Positions 47,301-55,234 of a stretch of DNA of 64,000 nt are shown piece by piece. How positions within the stretch are numbered: the stretch's first letter is position 1; each line of letters starts with the position of its first letter. The notes under the pieces are model-generated. The model had not been told where the DNA came from and did no database searches. It worked only from the letters and a program-made list of their open reading frames with translations. Source of the DNA: Flavobacterium microcysteis (lineage in GTDB: Bacteria; Bacteroidota; Bacteroidia; Flavobacteriales; Flavobacteriaceae); assembly GCF_006385255.1 (NCBI RefSeq), contig NZ_VFJE01000053.1, positions 248,001 to 312,000 on the forward strand. The letters run 5' to 3'. The translations under genes and the position numbers were made by a program.

Positions 47301-50078
47301 GGCTCAAACGGTACTGCATCCGTATCTGTTACCGGAGGAACTCCAAGCTATACTTATTCTTGGGCTCCATCTGGAGGATCGGCTGCTACTGCTACAGGAC
47401 TCGCAGCAGGAACCTATACGGTAACTGTTACCGATGCCAATGCTTGCCAGATTACAAGAACGGTTACTGTAAACCAGCCAGCTAGTGCTTTATCTGCTGC
47501 AACAGGCGGAGGTAAGACAGATGTGAGCTGTAATGGTGGTACTAACGGAACTGCAACGGTAGCGCCAACAGGAGGTACAACTCCATATAGCTATTCTTGG
47601 GCTCCATCAGGAGGAACAGCTGCTTCAGCTACAGGATTGGCTGCAGGAACCTATACAGTTACTGTAACTGATTTCAATGGTTGCCAGACTACAAGATCAT
47701 TTACCATCAACCAGCCAACAGTTTTATCTGCTGCAACAGGCGGTGGCAAAACAGACGTGAGCTGTAATGGTGGTACTAACGGAACTGCAACGGTAGCGCC
47801 AACAGGCGGTACGCCTCCATACACCTATTCTTGGGCTCCATCCGGAGGAACAGCTGCTTCAGCTACAGGATTGGCTATTGGAACTTATACTGTAACCGTG
47901 ACTGACAATAACAATTGCCAGACTACACGTAGCTTTACTATCACCCAGCCAACTGCCTTATCTGCTGCAACAGGCGGTGGTAAGACAGACGTAAGCTGCA
48001 ATGGAGGTGCTAATGGAGCTGCAACGGTAGCACCAACCGGCGGTACTCCACCTTATACCTACTCTTGGTCTCCTTCTGGAGGAACAGCTGCTTCAGCTAC
48101 AGGATTGGCTGCAGGAACATATACTGTGACTGTTACCGATGCGAATACTTGCCAGACCACAAGAAGTTTTACGATAAATCAACCTACTGCATTAACAGCA
48201 ACCACATCACAAACTGATGTTAGCTGTAATGGAGGAGCTAACGGAACCGCTTCTGTTGTTGTTTCAGGAGGAACACCAAGTTATACTTATTCATGGGCTC
48301 CTTCAGGAGGAACGGCTGCTACTGCTTCAGGATTGACTGCCGGAACTTACACAGTAACAATCACTGATGCCAATGCATGTCAGATTACAAGAAGCTTCAC
48401 AATTGCTGAGCCTACTGCATTGACAGCTACAACATCACAAACTAACGTGAGCTGCAACGGAGGTAGTAACGGAACCGCTTCTGTTACGGCTTCAGGAGGA
48501 ACTCCTGCGTATACTTATTCATGGGCTCCTTCAGGAGGTACTGCAGCTACGGCTACAGGATTGGCTGCCGGAACTTATACTGTTACTATCACTGATGCCA
48601 ATGCATGCCAGATTACAAGAACTGTTTCGGTAAGTGAGCCTAATGCATTATCAGCTACAACATCACAAACTGATATTCTTTGCAATGGAGGTTCTACCGG
48701 AAGCGCTAGTGTTACAGTTTCAGGAGGAACAGGTGCTTATACTTATTCATGGGCTCCTTCAGGAGGAACGGCTGCTACCGCTTCAGGATTGGCTGCAGGA
48801 ACATATACTGTGACTGTAACTGATGCTAACCTATGCCAACTTACAAGAAGTTTTACAATAGCTGAGCCTACTGCATTATCAGCTACAACATCGCAAACTG
48901 ATATTATTTGCAATGGAAGTTCTACCGGAAGCGCTAGTGTTACGGTTTCAGGAGGAACAGGTGCTTATACTTATTCATGGGCTCCTTCAGGAGGAACAGC
49001 AGCTACTGCTACTGGATTGGCTGCAGGAACATATACTGTAACTGTAACTGATGCTAACCTATGCCAACTTACAAGAAGCTTTACAATAGCTGAGCCTGCT
49101 GCATTATCAGCAACACCATCTCAAACTAGCGTGAGCTGTAATGGTGGAGCTAACGGTTCTGCTTCTGTTGTAGTAACTGGAGGAACAGGTGCTTATACTT
49201 ACTCATGGGCTCCTTCAGGAGGTACTGCGGCTACTGCTACAGGATTGGCTGCTGGAAACTATACTGTGACAATAACTGACGCTAATTTGTGCCAGATTAC
49301 AAGAACGATTCAAGTAACACAACCTTCTCCAATTGTTATCGTTCCATCACAATCTAACGTAAGCTGTACAGGTGGTTCTAATGGATCAGCTACAGTAGGC
49401 GTAACAGGTGGAGCTGGTAATTACACATTCTCATGGGCACCTTCAGGAGGTACTGGAGCTACGGCTACAGGGTTAGTTGCCGGAACGTATACTGTGACTG
49501 TTACCGATGCAAATTCATGTCAAGCTACACATAGCTTTACGATTACTACAACTGTGGATACAACTCCACCAGTTGTTATTACAACAAATATTACCGTACC
49601 GCTTACAGCTGGTGCTGCTACAATTACTGCAGCACAAGTTAACAACGGAAGTACAGACAATTGTGGTATTGCGAGCCTATCTGTTTCGCCAAGCACTTTC
49701 AACTGTACTAATGTTGGAGCGAATACCGTTACATTGACGGTAACTGACAACAATGGTAATATCGCAACAGGTACTGCTACTGTAACTATTACTGACCCTA
49801 GCAATTTCTGCGGTCTTTCTGTTCCTGAGTTTGGAGATCTTAAAACGAGATTGTATCCAAACCCTACAAACGGAATGGTGACTGTTGAATTCTCTAGAGA
49901 CATAACTGCAGAAAAAATAGAAGTCTACTCAATCACTGGACAACTTATTCTTTCTGACACAAACAAAACGACTCATTCAAGCCGTCAATTTAACATGGAA
50001 AGATTCCCTTCAGGAGTTTATCTGGTTAAGATTACAACTGCTCAAGGAACACAAGTAAAACGTTTGATGAGAGAATAA
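44355..50078 (+). CDS. Giant SprB-repeat adhesin with T9SS type A sorting domain
   Basis: A 1907-residue surface protein. Signal peptide about 1-27 (SEAQ); an N-terminal domain at about 30-230 (GDIAFIGYNTGGQDGFAFIAL, IYFTEQGWS-like) of the kind seen in secreted nuclease/lamin-tail proteins; an Ig-like segment at about 255-345; 18 SprB-type repeats from about 350 to 1727 (each with CNGGxxGTA, GGTxPYxYxW, GLxAGTYTVTVTD and a second Cys in CQ); a HYR-like domain at about 1735-1810 (DTTPPVV, GSTDNCGIA); and a type A T9SS domain (LYPNPTNGMV, VYSITGQLI, SGVYLVKITT). SprB in Flavobacterium johnsoniae is the mobile adhesin of gliding; this protein shares repeats but not the C-terminal type, so it is a related adhesin, not SprB itself. 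Confidence 0.9.
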   Translation: MKTTITFFKACLFFMICLLSGVKSEAQTMNKGDIAFIGYNTGGQDGFAFIALNDLPAGQTLYFTEQGWSGTQWMNTLSEPHLAYVIPAGITCGKIISFVETAPDIITVTGGGSITFALGTGFNLSGGDQIIAYQSASGVAPATPIFISAIHGDYNSSKYDPVTTWNPDTGSNNTLWATSDSAVPTGLENGVNCISLYPAPGPEFANAKYNGTLTGTSIALRAAINNPANWMHDNSTSTAIPIQPSNFPTPSVTCINCTAPAVPTLTAATTPLCNGASRTITITGNLNSATAWHVYSGSCGGTLVTSTSTGSFSVSPTTTTTYYVRGEGGCVTPGTCATITVNVNPALVLTTGGGVTNTSCNGGSNGTATVAPTGGTPPYTYSWAPSGGSAATATGLSAGAYTVTVTDNVGCTATRNFSVFQPSALGGTASKTDVSCNGGNNGTASVAPTGGTPPYTYSWAPSGGVAATATGLAQGTYTVTVTDNNGCQMTRTVTVNQPANALSAATGGNKTDVSCNGGNNGTATVAPTGGTTPYSYSWAPSGGTNATAIGLGVGTYTVTVTDFNGCQATRTYTINQPAAALGGIITKTDVSCNGGNNGTATISASGGTTPYSYSWSPSGGTNATATGLGTGTYTVTITDFNGCQITRTTTVNQPAAALGGTISKTDINCNGGANGTATVSITGGTTPYSYSWAPSGGTNATATGLATGTYTVTVTDFNGCQITRTTTVNQPATAISAATGGGKTDVSCNGGSNGTATVAPTGGTPPYTYSWAPSGGTAATATGLAAGTYTVTVTDNNSCQATRTFTINQPATALGGTISKTDVSCNGGSNGTATVSATGGTPSYTYSWAPSGGTAATATGLAAGTYTVTVTDANACQITRTVTVNQPASALSAATGGGKTDVSCNGGANGTATVAPTGGTTPYSYSWAPVGGTNATATGLTAGTYTVTVTDFNGCQATRTYTINQPTALGGTASKTDVSCNGGSNGTASVSVTGGTPSYTYSWAPSGGSAATATGLAAGTYTVTVTDANACQITRTVTVNQPASALSAATGGGKTDVSCNGGTNGTATVAPTGGTTPYSYSWAPSGGTAASATGLAAGTYTVTVTDFNGCQTTRSFTINQPTVLSAATGGGKTDVSCNGGTNGTATVAPTGGTPPYTYSWAPSGGTAASATGLAIGTYTVTVTDNNNCQTTRSFTITQPTALSAATGGGKTDVSCNGGANGAATVAPTGGTPPYTYSWSPSGGTAASATGLAAGTYTVTVTDANTCQTTRSFTINQPTALTATTSQTDVSCNGGANGTASVVVSGGTPSYTYSWAPSGGTAATASGLTAGTYTVTITDANACQITRSFTIAEPTALTATTSQTNVSCNGGSNGTASVTASGGTPAYTYSWAPSGGTAATATGLAAGTYTVTITDANACQITRTVSVSEPNALSATTSQTDILCNGGSTGSASVTVSGGTGAYTYSWAPSGGTAATASGLAAGTYTVTVTDANLCQLTRSFTIAEPTALSATTSQTDIICNGSSTGSASVTVSGGTGAYTYSWAPSGGTAATATGLAAGTYTVTVTDANLCQLTRSFTIAEPAALSATPSQTSVSCNGGANGSASVVVTGGTGAYTYSWAPSGGTAATATGLAAGNYTVTITDANLCQITRTIQVTQPSPIVIVPSQSNVSCTGGSNGSATVGVTGGAGNYTFSWAPSGGTGATATGLVAGTYTVTVTDANSCQATHSFTITTTVDTTPPVVITTNITVPLTAGAATITAAQVNNGSTDNCGIASLSVSPSTFNCTNVGANTVTLTVTDNNGNIATGTATVTITDPSNFCGLSVPEFGDLKTRLYPNPTNGMVTVEFSRDITAEKIEVYSITGQLILSDTNKTTHSSRQFNMERFPSGVYLVKITTAQGTQVKRLMRE
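45400..49545 (+). repeat. Tandem array of 18 SprB-repeat units at DNA level
   Basis: Eighteen in-frame units averaging about 232 bases (roughly 77 codons), strongly similar in DNA as well as protein. Three linker classes occur: one reading GGT-x-SKTD (units 2, 4, 5, 7, 9), one AATGGGKTD (3, 6, 8, 10, 11, 12) and one ATTSQTD (13-17). Units 15 and 16 are nearly identical in DNA, pointing to recent duplication. Such arrays shrink and grow by recombination and can collapse in short-read assembly. Confidence 0.9.
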
Positions 50079-50110
50079 TTAAGTTAGGTTAAAGTGAATA
50101 TAATTCCCCG

Positions 50111-50146
50111 AAACCGCCAATGCGTATTGCATTGGCGGTTTTTTTT
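50111..50146 (+). terminator. Strong intrinsic terminator of the adhesin gene
   Basis: A 13-base perfect stem AAACCGCCAATGC (50111-50123) with 50129-50141, loop GTATT, followed by a run of T to 50146. Confidence 0.88.
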
Positions 50147-50244
50147 CAACCCTACCTAAAAGCTAAGAATGCCTTAACAAATCGGATTGCTTTTTTTCCT
50201 AATTTAGTAGATAAGAATTTTTAATCCCTTAAAAACAAAAAAAG

Positions 50245-51288
50245 ATGATAGCAACTAAAGGATACGCTGCCCAAGACAATAAAAGTCCCTTAGCACCCTG
50301 GAACTTTGAAAGGCGTGAAGTAGGACCTCACGATGTGCAGTTCGACATACAATATTGTGGTGTTTGTCACTCTGACCTCCACCAGATTAAAGACGATTGG
50401 TTTCCGGGAATTTTCCCTATGGTACCGGGTCACGAAATTGTTGGGCGTGTTGTCAAAGTTGGAGAACATGTCAAAAGATTTAAAGTTGGCGATATTGCCG
50501 GAACAGGATGTATGGTCGATTCGTGTCGCGAATGTGAAAATTGCCAAAAAGATCTGGAACAGTATTGTCTTAAAGGAAGTTCACAAACCTACAATGGCAC
50601 AGAACAAGATGGAAAAACACCTACTTATGGTGGTTATTCCAATACTATTGTAGTCAATGAAGATTTCGTTCTTCATGTTTCAGACAAACTGAATCTTGCG
50701 GCTGTCGCTCCATTATTATGTGCCGGAATAACTACTTATTCTCCTTTGCGTCACTGGAAAGTAGGCAAAGGACATAAACTGGCTGTTCTGGGCTTAGGAG
50801 GCTTAGGACATATGGCTGTAAAATTTGGAGTATCGTTTGGTGCAGAAGTTACCGTTTTAAGTACTTCACCAAGCAAAGAACAGGATGCTCGAAAACTAGG
50901 TGCCCATAACTTTGTAGTGACTACAGACGAAGCGCAACTGGCAGCAGCCAGAAATTCTTTTGATTTCATACTGGATACGGTTTCTGCAGAACATGATCTG
51001 AATCTGTATCTTTCTTTATTGAAAACTGACGGCACACATATCTGTGTAGGCGTTCCATCCAAACCGTCTCCTGTAGCGGCATTTAGTCTTTTAGGAGGCA
51101 GAAAAAGTTTAGCAGGATCTGGAATTGGAGGTATTGCCGAAACTCAGGAAATGCTTGATTATTGTGCAGAACATGGTATCGTTTCAGAAATCGAAATGAT
51201 AGACATCAAAAACATCCAGAATGCCTATGACAGGATGCTGAAAGGTGATGTCCGTTACCGATTCGTTATTGATATGGCAACACTTTAA
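50245..51288 (+). CDS. Zinc-dependent NAD(P) alcohol dehydrogenase (cinnamyl-alcohol-type)
   Basis: A 347-residue MDR-family enzyme, probably an NADPH aldehyde reductase of the YahK/CAD group. Catalytic zinc ligands: Cys in YCGVCHSD (about 38), His in PGHEIVG (about 60) and a later Cys in LLCAGIT (about 155). The structural zinc lobe has four Cys in GCMVDSCRECENCQKDLEQYC. The Rossmann motif GLGGLGHMAVK lies at about 178-188, followed by STSPSKEQDAR, where Ser favours NADPH. Normal length, own terminator downstream, with a Crp-family gene next on the same strand. Confidence 0.93.
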   Translation: MIATKGYAAQDNKSPLAPWNFERREVGPHDVQFDIQYCGVCHSDLHQIKDDWFPGIFPMVPGHEIVGRVVKVGEHVKRFKVGDIAGTGCMVDSCRECENCQKDLEQYCLKGSSQTYNGTEQDGKTPTYGGYSNTIVVNEDFVLHVSDKLNLAAVAPLLCAGITTYSPLRHWKVGKGHKLAVLGLGGLGHMAVKFGVSFGAEVTVLSTSPSKEQDARKLGAHNFVVTTDEAQLAAARNSFDFILDTVSAEHDLNLYLSLLKTDGTHICVGVPSKPSPVAAFSLLGGRKSLAGSGIGGIAETQEMLDYCAEHGIVSEIEMIDIKNIQNAYDRMLKGDVRYRFVIDMATL

Positions 51289-51308
51289 AAAAGCAAACAA
51301 CAGCAATT

Positions 51309-51353
51309 ATTGGCTTTATGCAGAAAACATTTCTTCTGCATAAAGCCAATTTT
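51309..51353 (+). terminator. Strong intrinsic terminator of the alcohol dehydrogenase gene
   Basis: A 17-base perfect stem (51309-51325 with 51334-51350) around an 8-base loop, followed by TTTTATTA (T-rich). Confidence 0.85.
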
Positions 51354-51404
51354 ATTAATGCTTCTTCCCTAACCTTTCTGTATTTTTAGACAAACAAATC
51401 CCAT

Positions 51405-51971
51405 ATGGAATTCATCCGCAACCATCTTGAGCTAAGTGCTAAATTGTCTGACCAGGACTGGGCTTTCTTTTCTTCCAGACTCATCCGGGAAGAGTTTCCT
51501 AAAAAATCACTGCTTGTCAAAACCGGACAGGTAGAAAATTACCTTTCTTTTGTAGAAAAAGGCATTATCCGGTTTTATATTCCAAAAGAAGAAAAAAACG
51601 ACATCACCTTTTCTTTTACTTTTGATGGTAATTTTACCAGTGCCTATGAATCGTTTATTACAAAAACACCTTCAACCTATCAGGTAGAAACCCTTACGCC
51701 TACAATATTGTGGCGATTATCCCATGCTGATTTACAGGAAATTTATGCCAATACAGACATTGGAAACACCATAGGTCGTCTGGCCGCAGAACGAATTTAT
51801 CTTGAAACTTCAAAACGTGAACTTTCCTTATTGAATCAAACGGCAGAACAACGTTACCTCAACCTATTTACCGAACAGCCACAGCTAATTCAAAAAATAC
51901 CGCTGAAATATCTGGCATCCTATATTGGAATCACACCTCAGGCTCTAAGCAGAATCCGAAAGCGAATTTAG
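51405..51971 (+). CDS. Crp/Fnr-family transcriptional regulator
   Basis: A 188-residue regulator. The cyclic-nucleotide-binding-like beta-roll spans about 20-120 (LVKTGQVENYLSFVEKGIIRFYI, FTSAYESFITKTPS), a long dimer helix follows (IGRLAAERIYLETSKRELSLLNQTAEQRY), and a compact C-terminal HTH ends LKYLASYIGITPQALSRIRKRI. Flavobacterial members are usually about 190 residues, so this is full length. It lies 56 bases upstream of a DoxX gene on the same strand and probably controls it or is co-transcribed with it. The ligand is unknown; the cAMP-contact residues are not clearly conserved. Confidence 0.88.
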   Translation: MEFIRNHLELSAKLSDQDWAFFSSRLIREEFPKKSLLVKTGQVENYLSFVEKGIIRFYIPKEEKNDITFSFTFDGNFTSAYESFITKTPSTYQVETLTPTILWRLSHADLQEIYANTDIGNTIGRLAAERIYLETSKRELSLLNQTAEQRYLNLFTEQPQLIQKIPLKYLASYIGITPQALSRIRKRI

Positions 51972-52027
51972 TAACCCAGGTTCATTGTTTGGCAAGATTG
52001 GGCAACAGAACTTTGTAGAAAAAAAGT

Positions 52028-52480
52028 ATGGAAACTTTAATAACGCTGCTGGGAACATTTTCAATTTCCTTGATTATTCAAAAAATCTACCTGAAAGAAT
52101 ACAAATTTGCCTTAGCCGGAAGGATTGCCATGGCCGCCATGCTGGTTCTTACAACAATTGGACATTTCCTCTTTACCAAAGGCATGGCAATGATGATTTC
52201 TTTTCTACCTTTTCCAATAGAAATCGTATATGCAACTGGTTTTATAGAACTAATTGCCGCTATAGCGCTTTTGCTTCCAAAATACAAGACTCCAACCGGC
52301 TGGTTGCTAATCTTGTTTTTTGTACTATTGTTACCTGCGAATATCTATGCCGCTGCAAACCATATCAATATAGAAACAGCTGCTTATGACGGAGAAGGCT
52401 TGGATTATTTATGGTTCCGAATTCCTTTGCAGCTGCTCTTCATTGTTTGGGTGTATTGGAGTACACTTCGAAAATCATGA
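52028..52480 (+). CDS. DoxX-like four-helix membrane protein
   Basis: A 150-residue inner-membrane protein with four predicted helices (about 5-20, 35-60, 65-90, 95-115 plus a C-terminal span LQLLFIVWVYWSTL). It contains FIELIAAIALLLPKYKTPTGWLLILFFVLLLPANIYAAANH, typical of DoxX/DUF417-like families. Follows the Crp-type regulator closely. Ends 16 bases from the convergent DUF2461 gene with no terminator visible. Function unknown; related proteins act in thiol or quinone redox in the membrane. Confidence 0.8.
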   Translation: METLITLLGTFSISLIIQKIYLKEYKFALAGRIAMAAMLVLTTIGHFLFTKGMAMMISFLPFPIEIVYATGFIELIAAIALLLPKYKTPTGWLLILFFVLLLPANIYAAANHINIETAAYDGEGLDYLWFRIPLQLLFIVWVYWSTLRKS

Positions 52481-52496
52481 TTATTTCTATTGCCTT

Positions 52497-53204
52497 TTAA
52501 TACAGTCCCGGAAGTCGTTCTCCATTTCCATCAGTGGTTAGTACTTCGCTCATGTAATCCAGAAAAGGACGCATGTTCTTAAAAGTCTGATCCACCTCTT
52601 TCAAAAAAGAAGGACTAAGAACCTCAGCATCTGTAAACTTTCTAATGAGTAGGAATTGCTTATAGCGTAATAAATCGATTGCTTCATCAGTAGCGTCAAA
52701 ACCTTTTGGTGCTTTCTTTAGCTGTTCGCCTTGCAATGAACCGAAAGTTTTTATAAACGTTTTGCTATTTATAATTTTTCGTAAAGTTTCCGGGTCAAAA
52801 CTAATGTCTTCACGAATACGCTTAATATCTTCTGCATTAGGTGCCCAAAAGCCTCCCGCTATAAAACTATTGCCTGGTTCAATATCAAAATAATAACCTC
52901 CTCTTCTGAGTGCAGTTGCTCTTTTAAAGCCACCACTCCAGCTTGTTTTATAAGGTGTTTTGTCTTTCGAGAATCGGGTGTCTCTGTAAATTCGATGCAA
53001 GCCCTTTTTACCCGAAACCGTTTCAATGACATCATGGCTCCTAAGTTCCTGCAATAATGCCTCAGCAAAATTTTCAATCCCTGTGTATTCTTTCAAGTAC
53101 AGTTCTTTGTTTTCATTGAACCATTCCCTGTTATTATTTTCTTTGAGCATTTTTAGATAGTCAAGGCTTGAAGCAGATATATGTGCTGATGTCTTTGAAT
53201 CCAT
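52497..53204 (-). CDS. DUF2461 (TIGR02453) family protein
   Basis: A 235-residue cytoplasmic protein. Family hallmarks: LDYLKMLKENNNREWFNENKELY near the start, HRIYRDTRFSKDKTPYKTSWSGGF in the middle, YYFDIEPGNSFIAGGFWAPNAEDIKRIRE, and a C-terminal EVDQTFKNMRPFLDYMSEVL. The function is not established in any organism that I know of. ATG start and full length; apparently monocistronic. Confidence 0.92.
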   Translation of the reverse strand: MDSKTSAHISASSLDYLKMLKENNNREWFNENKELYLKEYTGIENFAEALLQELRSHDVIETVSGKKGLHRIYRDTRFSKDKTPYKTSWSGGFKRATALRRGGYYFDIEPGNSFIAGGFWAPNAEDIKRIREDISFDPETLRKIINSKTFIKTFGSLQGEQLKKAPKGFDATDEAIDLLRYKQFLLIRKFTDAEVLSPSFLKEVDQTFKNMRPFLDYMSEVLTTDGNGERLPGLY

Positions 53205-53388
53205 GTCTTTTGATTTTGGTTTTTAGCTTTTGTCAAAGTTAGTTTCTTTTTGGATTGTATTCAATGTAAAAAACAGCAGCAAGGAATTTAGAATAAAGCA
53301 TTTTATTTGAAATGCGATTTAGCGAATAAGTATAAATTCAAAACTCAATGAGTTATTGTTTTACGGTTGCTTATTCCTTAAACCCTAC

Positions 53389-53417
53389 AAAAAACGCTAA
53401 CAAAAGTTAGCGTTTTT
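53389..53417 (-). terminator. Intrinsic terminator of the barrel-protein operon
   Basis: AAAAACGCTAAC pairs with GTTAGCGTTTTT around a 4-base loop. It lies 20 bases after the stop at 53438 on the minus strand and is followed there by T-rich sequence. Confidence 0.8.
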
Positions 53418-53437
53418 CTCAATAATAAGCATCTAGG

Positions 53438-54508
53438 CTACCATTCCAACTTATCCTTTTTATCAAATCCCCACCGGATGCCAAACAGTGTCATCAAATC
53501 ATCACCGCTTTCACTTTCAAAGTTTTTACCAAAGCCGCCTCTTAAATACAAATTATCATTGATTTTATATTGCACCAGACCTACCGAACGATAATCGTCT
53601 CCATCGCCTGTTCTTTTAATGTATTCATAACCTACGGATAGTTTTTTAAAATCAAGTTGTGTTTTGCCTCCATAATCAAAATAGTTGAAGGTATTTGAAT
53701 AATCTGCCAATGATTTTTGATAGACGGCATCGTCTTGAAGGTATCTTCCAAAAGCATAAAAATTAATATAATTTTCTTTGCCCATCTTTAAGCTAAAAGT
53801 CGCCGTTGACCAGAATCCCAGCCTATCCGACTGGTTGTTGCTAAATTTATTATCCGGATACAGCAGACTATAGGCAGCTGCAACATCGAGAGTAAACATC
53901 GGTTTACGAAGTATTTCTGCAAATTCATCTGGAGACTCAATTTTCATAGTATCGAGAATCTTATCTCGTATATCTCTAAATTCCTGCGAGCTTCTCTGCA
54001 AATTTGGATGTTGTTTTATCGTTGCATCGTCAGCGAGAGCTATCATTTCCTCATAGGTTCCTCTAAATTTATTATAGCTATCTGTCAGACCCTTTTTATT
54101 TTTAGAAAAAACCGTAAGCAGATTCACATTCAATCCGATTGCAACCGTTGTTGTAGAATCATTTTGGCTGATCGCACCTGAAAGATTAGGCCGTTTGATT
54201 CGGGCAAAACTCACTTGTTTAAATTTATCTACAGATCCTTCGAGCCCATAAAAACCTAATCCCTTGAGTTGTTTTCTATCGAAGATGACCGAATAATCAA
54301 AGGAAATTTTCGACAAATTCTCCGTATTGATATTAAACTCCTTAACTGCCGGATTGGAGGTTATTATCGCAGCAGTATTGTCCAGTAAGGTCAAAGCACT
54401 GGAACTGGCTATTTCAATTTGCTTCAAATCGGTTGAAGTGGAATCATTTTGTGCATTTGAGAGATGAGAACACAAAATTAAAATGGACAACAATATCGTA
54501 TTTCTCAT
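53438..54508 (-). CDS. Putative outer-membrane beta-barrel protein
   Basis: A 356-residue exported protein (signal peptide MRNTILLSILILCSHLSNAQ). The C-terminal two thirds alternate polar and hydrophobic strands with aromatic girdles (FSLKMGKENYINFYAFGRYLQDD, LSVGYEYIKRTGDGDDYRSVGLVQYKINDNLYLRGGFGKNF, LFGIRWGFDKKDKLEW), as in small outer-membrane barrels; it ends in a charged/aromatic tail. No family name recognised. The ATG overlaps the upstream gene by 4 bases (ATGA), so the two are co-translated. It lies divergent from a two-component cluster across an intergenic region with two palindromes, suggesting shared control. Confidence 0.72.
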   Translation of the reverse strand: MRNTILLSILILCSHLSNAQNDSTSTDLKQIEIASSSALTLLDNTAAIITSNPAVKEFNINTENLSKISFDYSVIFDRKQLKGLGFYGLEGSVDKFKQVSFARIKRPNLSGAISQNDSTTTVAIGLNVNLLTVFSKNKKGLTDSYNKFRGTYEEMIALADDATIKQHPNLQRSSQEFRDIRDKILDTMKIESPDEFAEILRKPMFTLDVAAAYSLLYPDNKFSNNQSDRLGFWSTATFSLKMGKENYINFYAFGRYLQDDAVYQKSLADYSNTFNYFDYGGKTQLDFKKLSVGYEYIKRTGDGDDYRSVGLVQYKINDNLYLRGGFGKNFESESGDDLMTLFGIRWGFDKKDKLEW

Positions 54509-54918
54509 AATATGTCGATTATTTTAGTGAAATAGAGCAGCTTTTTGCTTTCAATTTTCTTGAAGTTGTCATATTCTTTAATTTCAATAGCCTTGTCTTT
54601 GCAATCATAAACTTTATAAGAGAAGTCTAATCTTTCAATGAGGGCATCAAGTTCAGAACTGTCAACATTTTTATAGTTCAAAAATGTTTCATAATACAAC
54701 AATCCATGATAGTGAGAAAAAGGACTTGTTTTTATTATTGATGCATTAGTATTTAGCGGCGGGGTTACTGCCACTGGCTTTTCCGTTGATTTACCGTTTG
54801 GTGTTTCCAAATATACTCTGGTAAAAAGCGGAATAAATCCCTGAACATTGCTTAGTTCAAATGAGGTTGCGATTTTTTCGCAATTCTTGATTTCAATTGT
54901 TGAAGTTGCCATAGTCAT
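54505..54918 (-). CDS. Hypothetical protein co-translated with barrel protein
   Basis: About 137 residues from ATG 54916-54918 (a second ATG follows at 54910-54912; the longer reading from a TTG at 55011 has an unlikely N-terminus). The chain is mixed alpha/beta (ATSTIEIKNCEKIATSFELS, GFIPLFTRVYLETPNG, a C-terminal FSYKVYDCKDKAIEIKEYDNF) with no signal peptide and no recognised domain. The 4-base overlap with the barrel gene shows that they form one operon. A palindromic box lies 104 bases upstream of its start. Confidence 0.6.
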   Translation of the reverse strand: MTMATSTIEIKNCEKIATSFELSNVQGFIPLFTRVYLETPNGKSTEKPVAVTPPLNTNASIIKTSPFSHYHGLLYYETFLNYKNVDSSELDALIERLDFSYKVYDCKDKAIEIKEYDNFKKIESKKLLYFTKIIDIL

Positions 54919-55021
54919 AAGTTTTAAGTTGTTTACTCCTTTTAAAACATTTCGATTTCTCGTTTTTATTGATTCACGATCGATATGTATTCCAAAACTA
55001 CCTGAACTCAAAACTTGCTAC

Positions 55022-55037
55022 AATAGGGAAAACCCTA
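55022..55037. promoter_or_regulatory. Palindromic box, copy 1
   Basis: AATAGGG-AAAA-CCCTA, an inverted repeat of TAGGG/CCCTA around AAAA. It lies in the divergent intergenic region 104 bases before the minus-strand hypothetical/barrel operon. The same core recurs at 55152. Candidate operator for the NarL-type regulator encoded downstream. Confidence 0.5.
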
Positions 55038-55151
55038 ACTCGATTAAGGCTTTTCCATAACCCATTGAAATTCCAATAAATACAGTAAATTATTAAGAAA
55101 AAAGTGATATTTTAGCTAGGCTTGCCGAAGGATAGGTGAAAACCCAAAAGA

Positions 55152-55169
55152 AATAGGGAAAACCCTATT
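55152..55169. promoter_or_regulatory. Palindromic box, copy 2
   Basis: AATAGGG-AAAA-CCCTATT, a perfect 7-base inverted repeat around AAAA, 66 bases before the lipoprotein start at 55235. It is identical in its 16-base core to copy 1, 130 bases away, so each divergent promoter has one box. Confidence 0.55.
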
Positions 55170-55234
55170 GAGCTGGAAGTATAGAAATGTAAACTTTGTA
55201 ACAAACTTAATTATCAACCTCCAATAGTTACATT

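Noticed and set aside
45400..49545. CRISPR array
   Set aside because: The repeats are about 230 bases, in frame and code for SprB-type units with no spacers.
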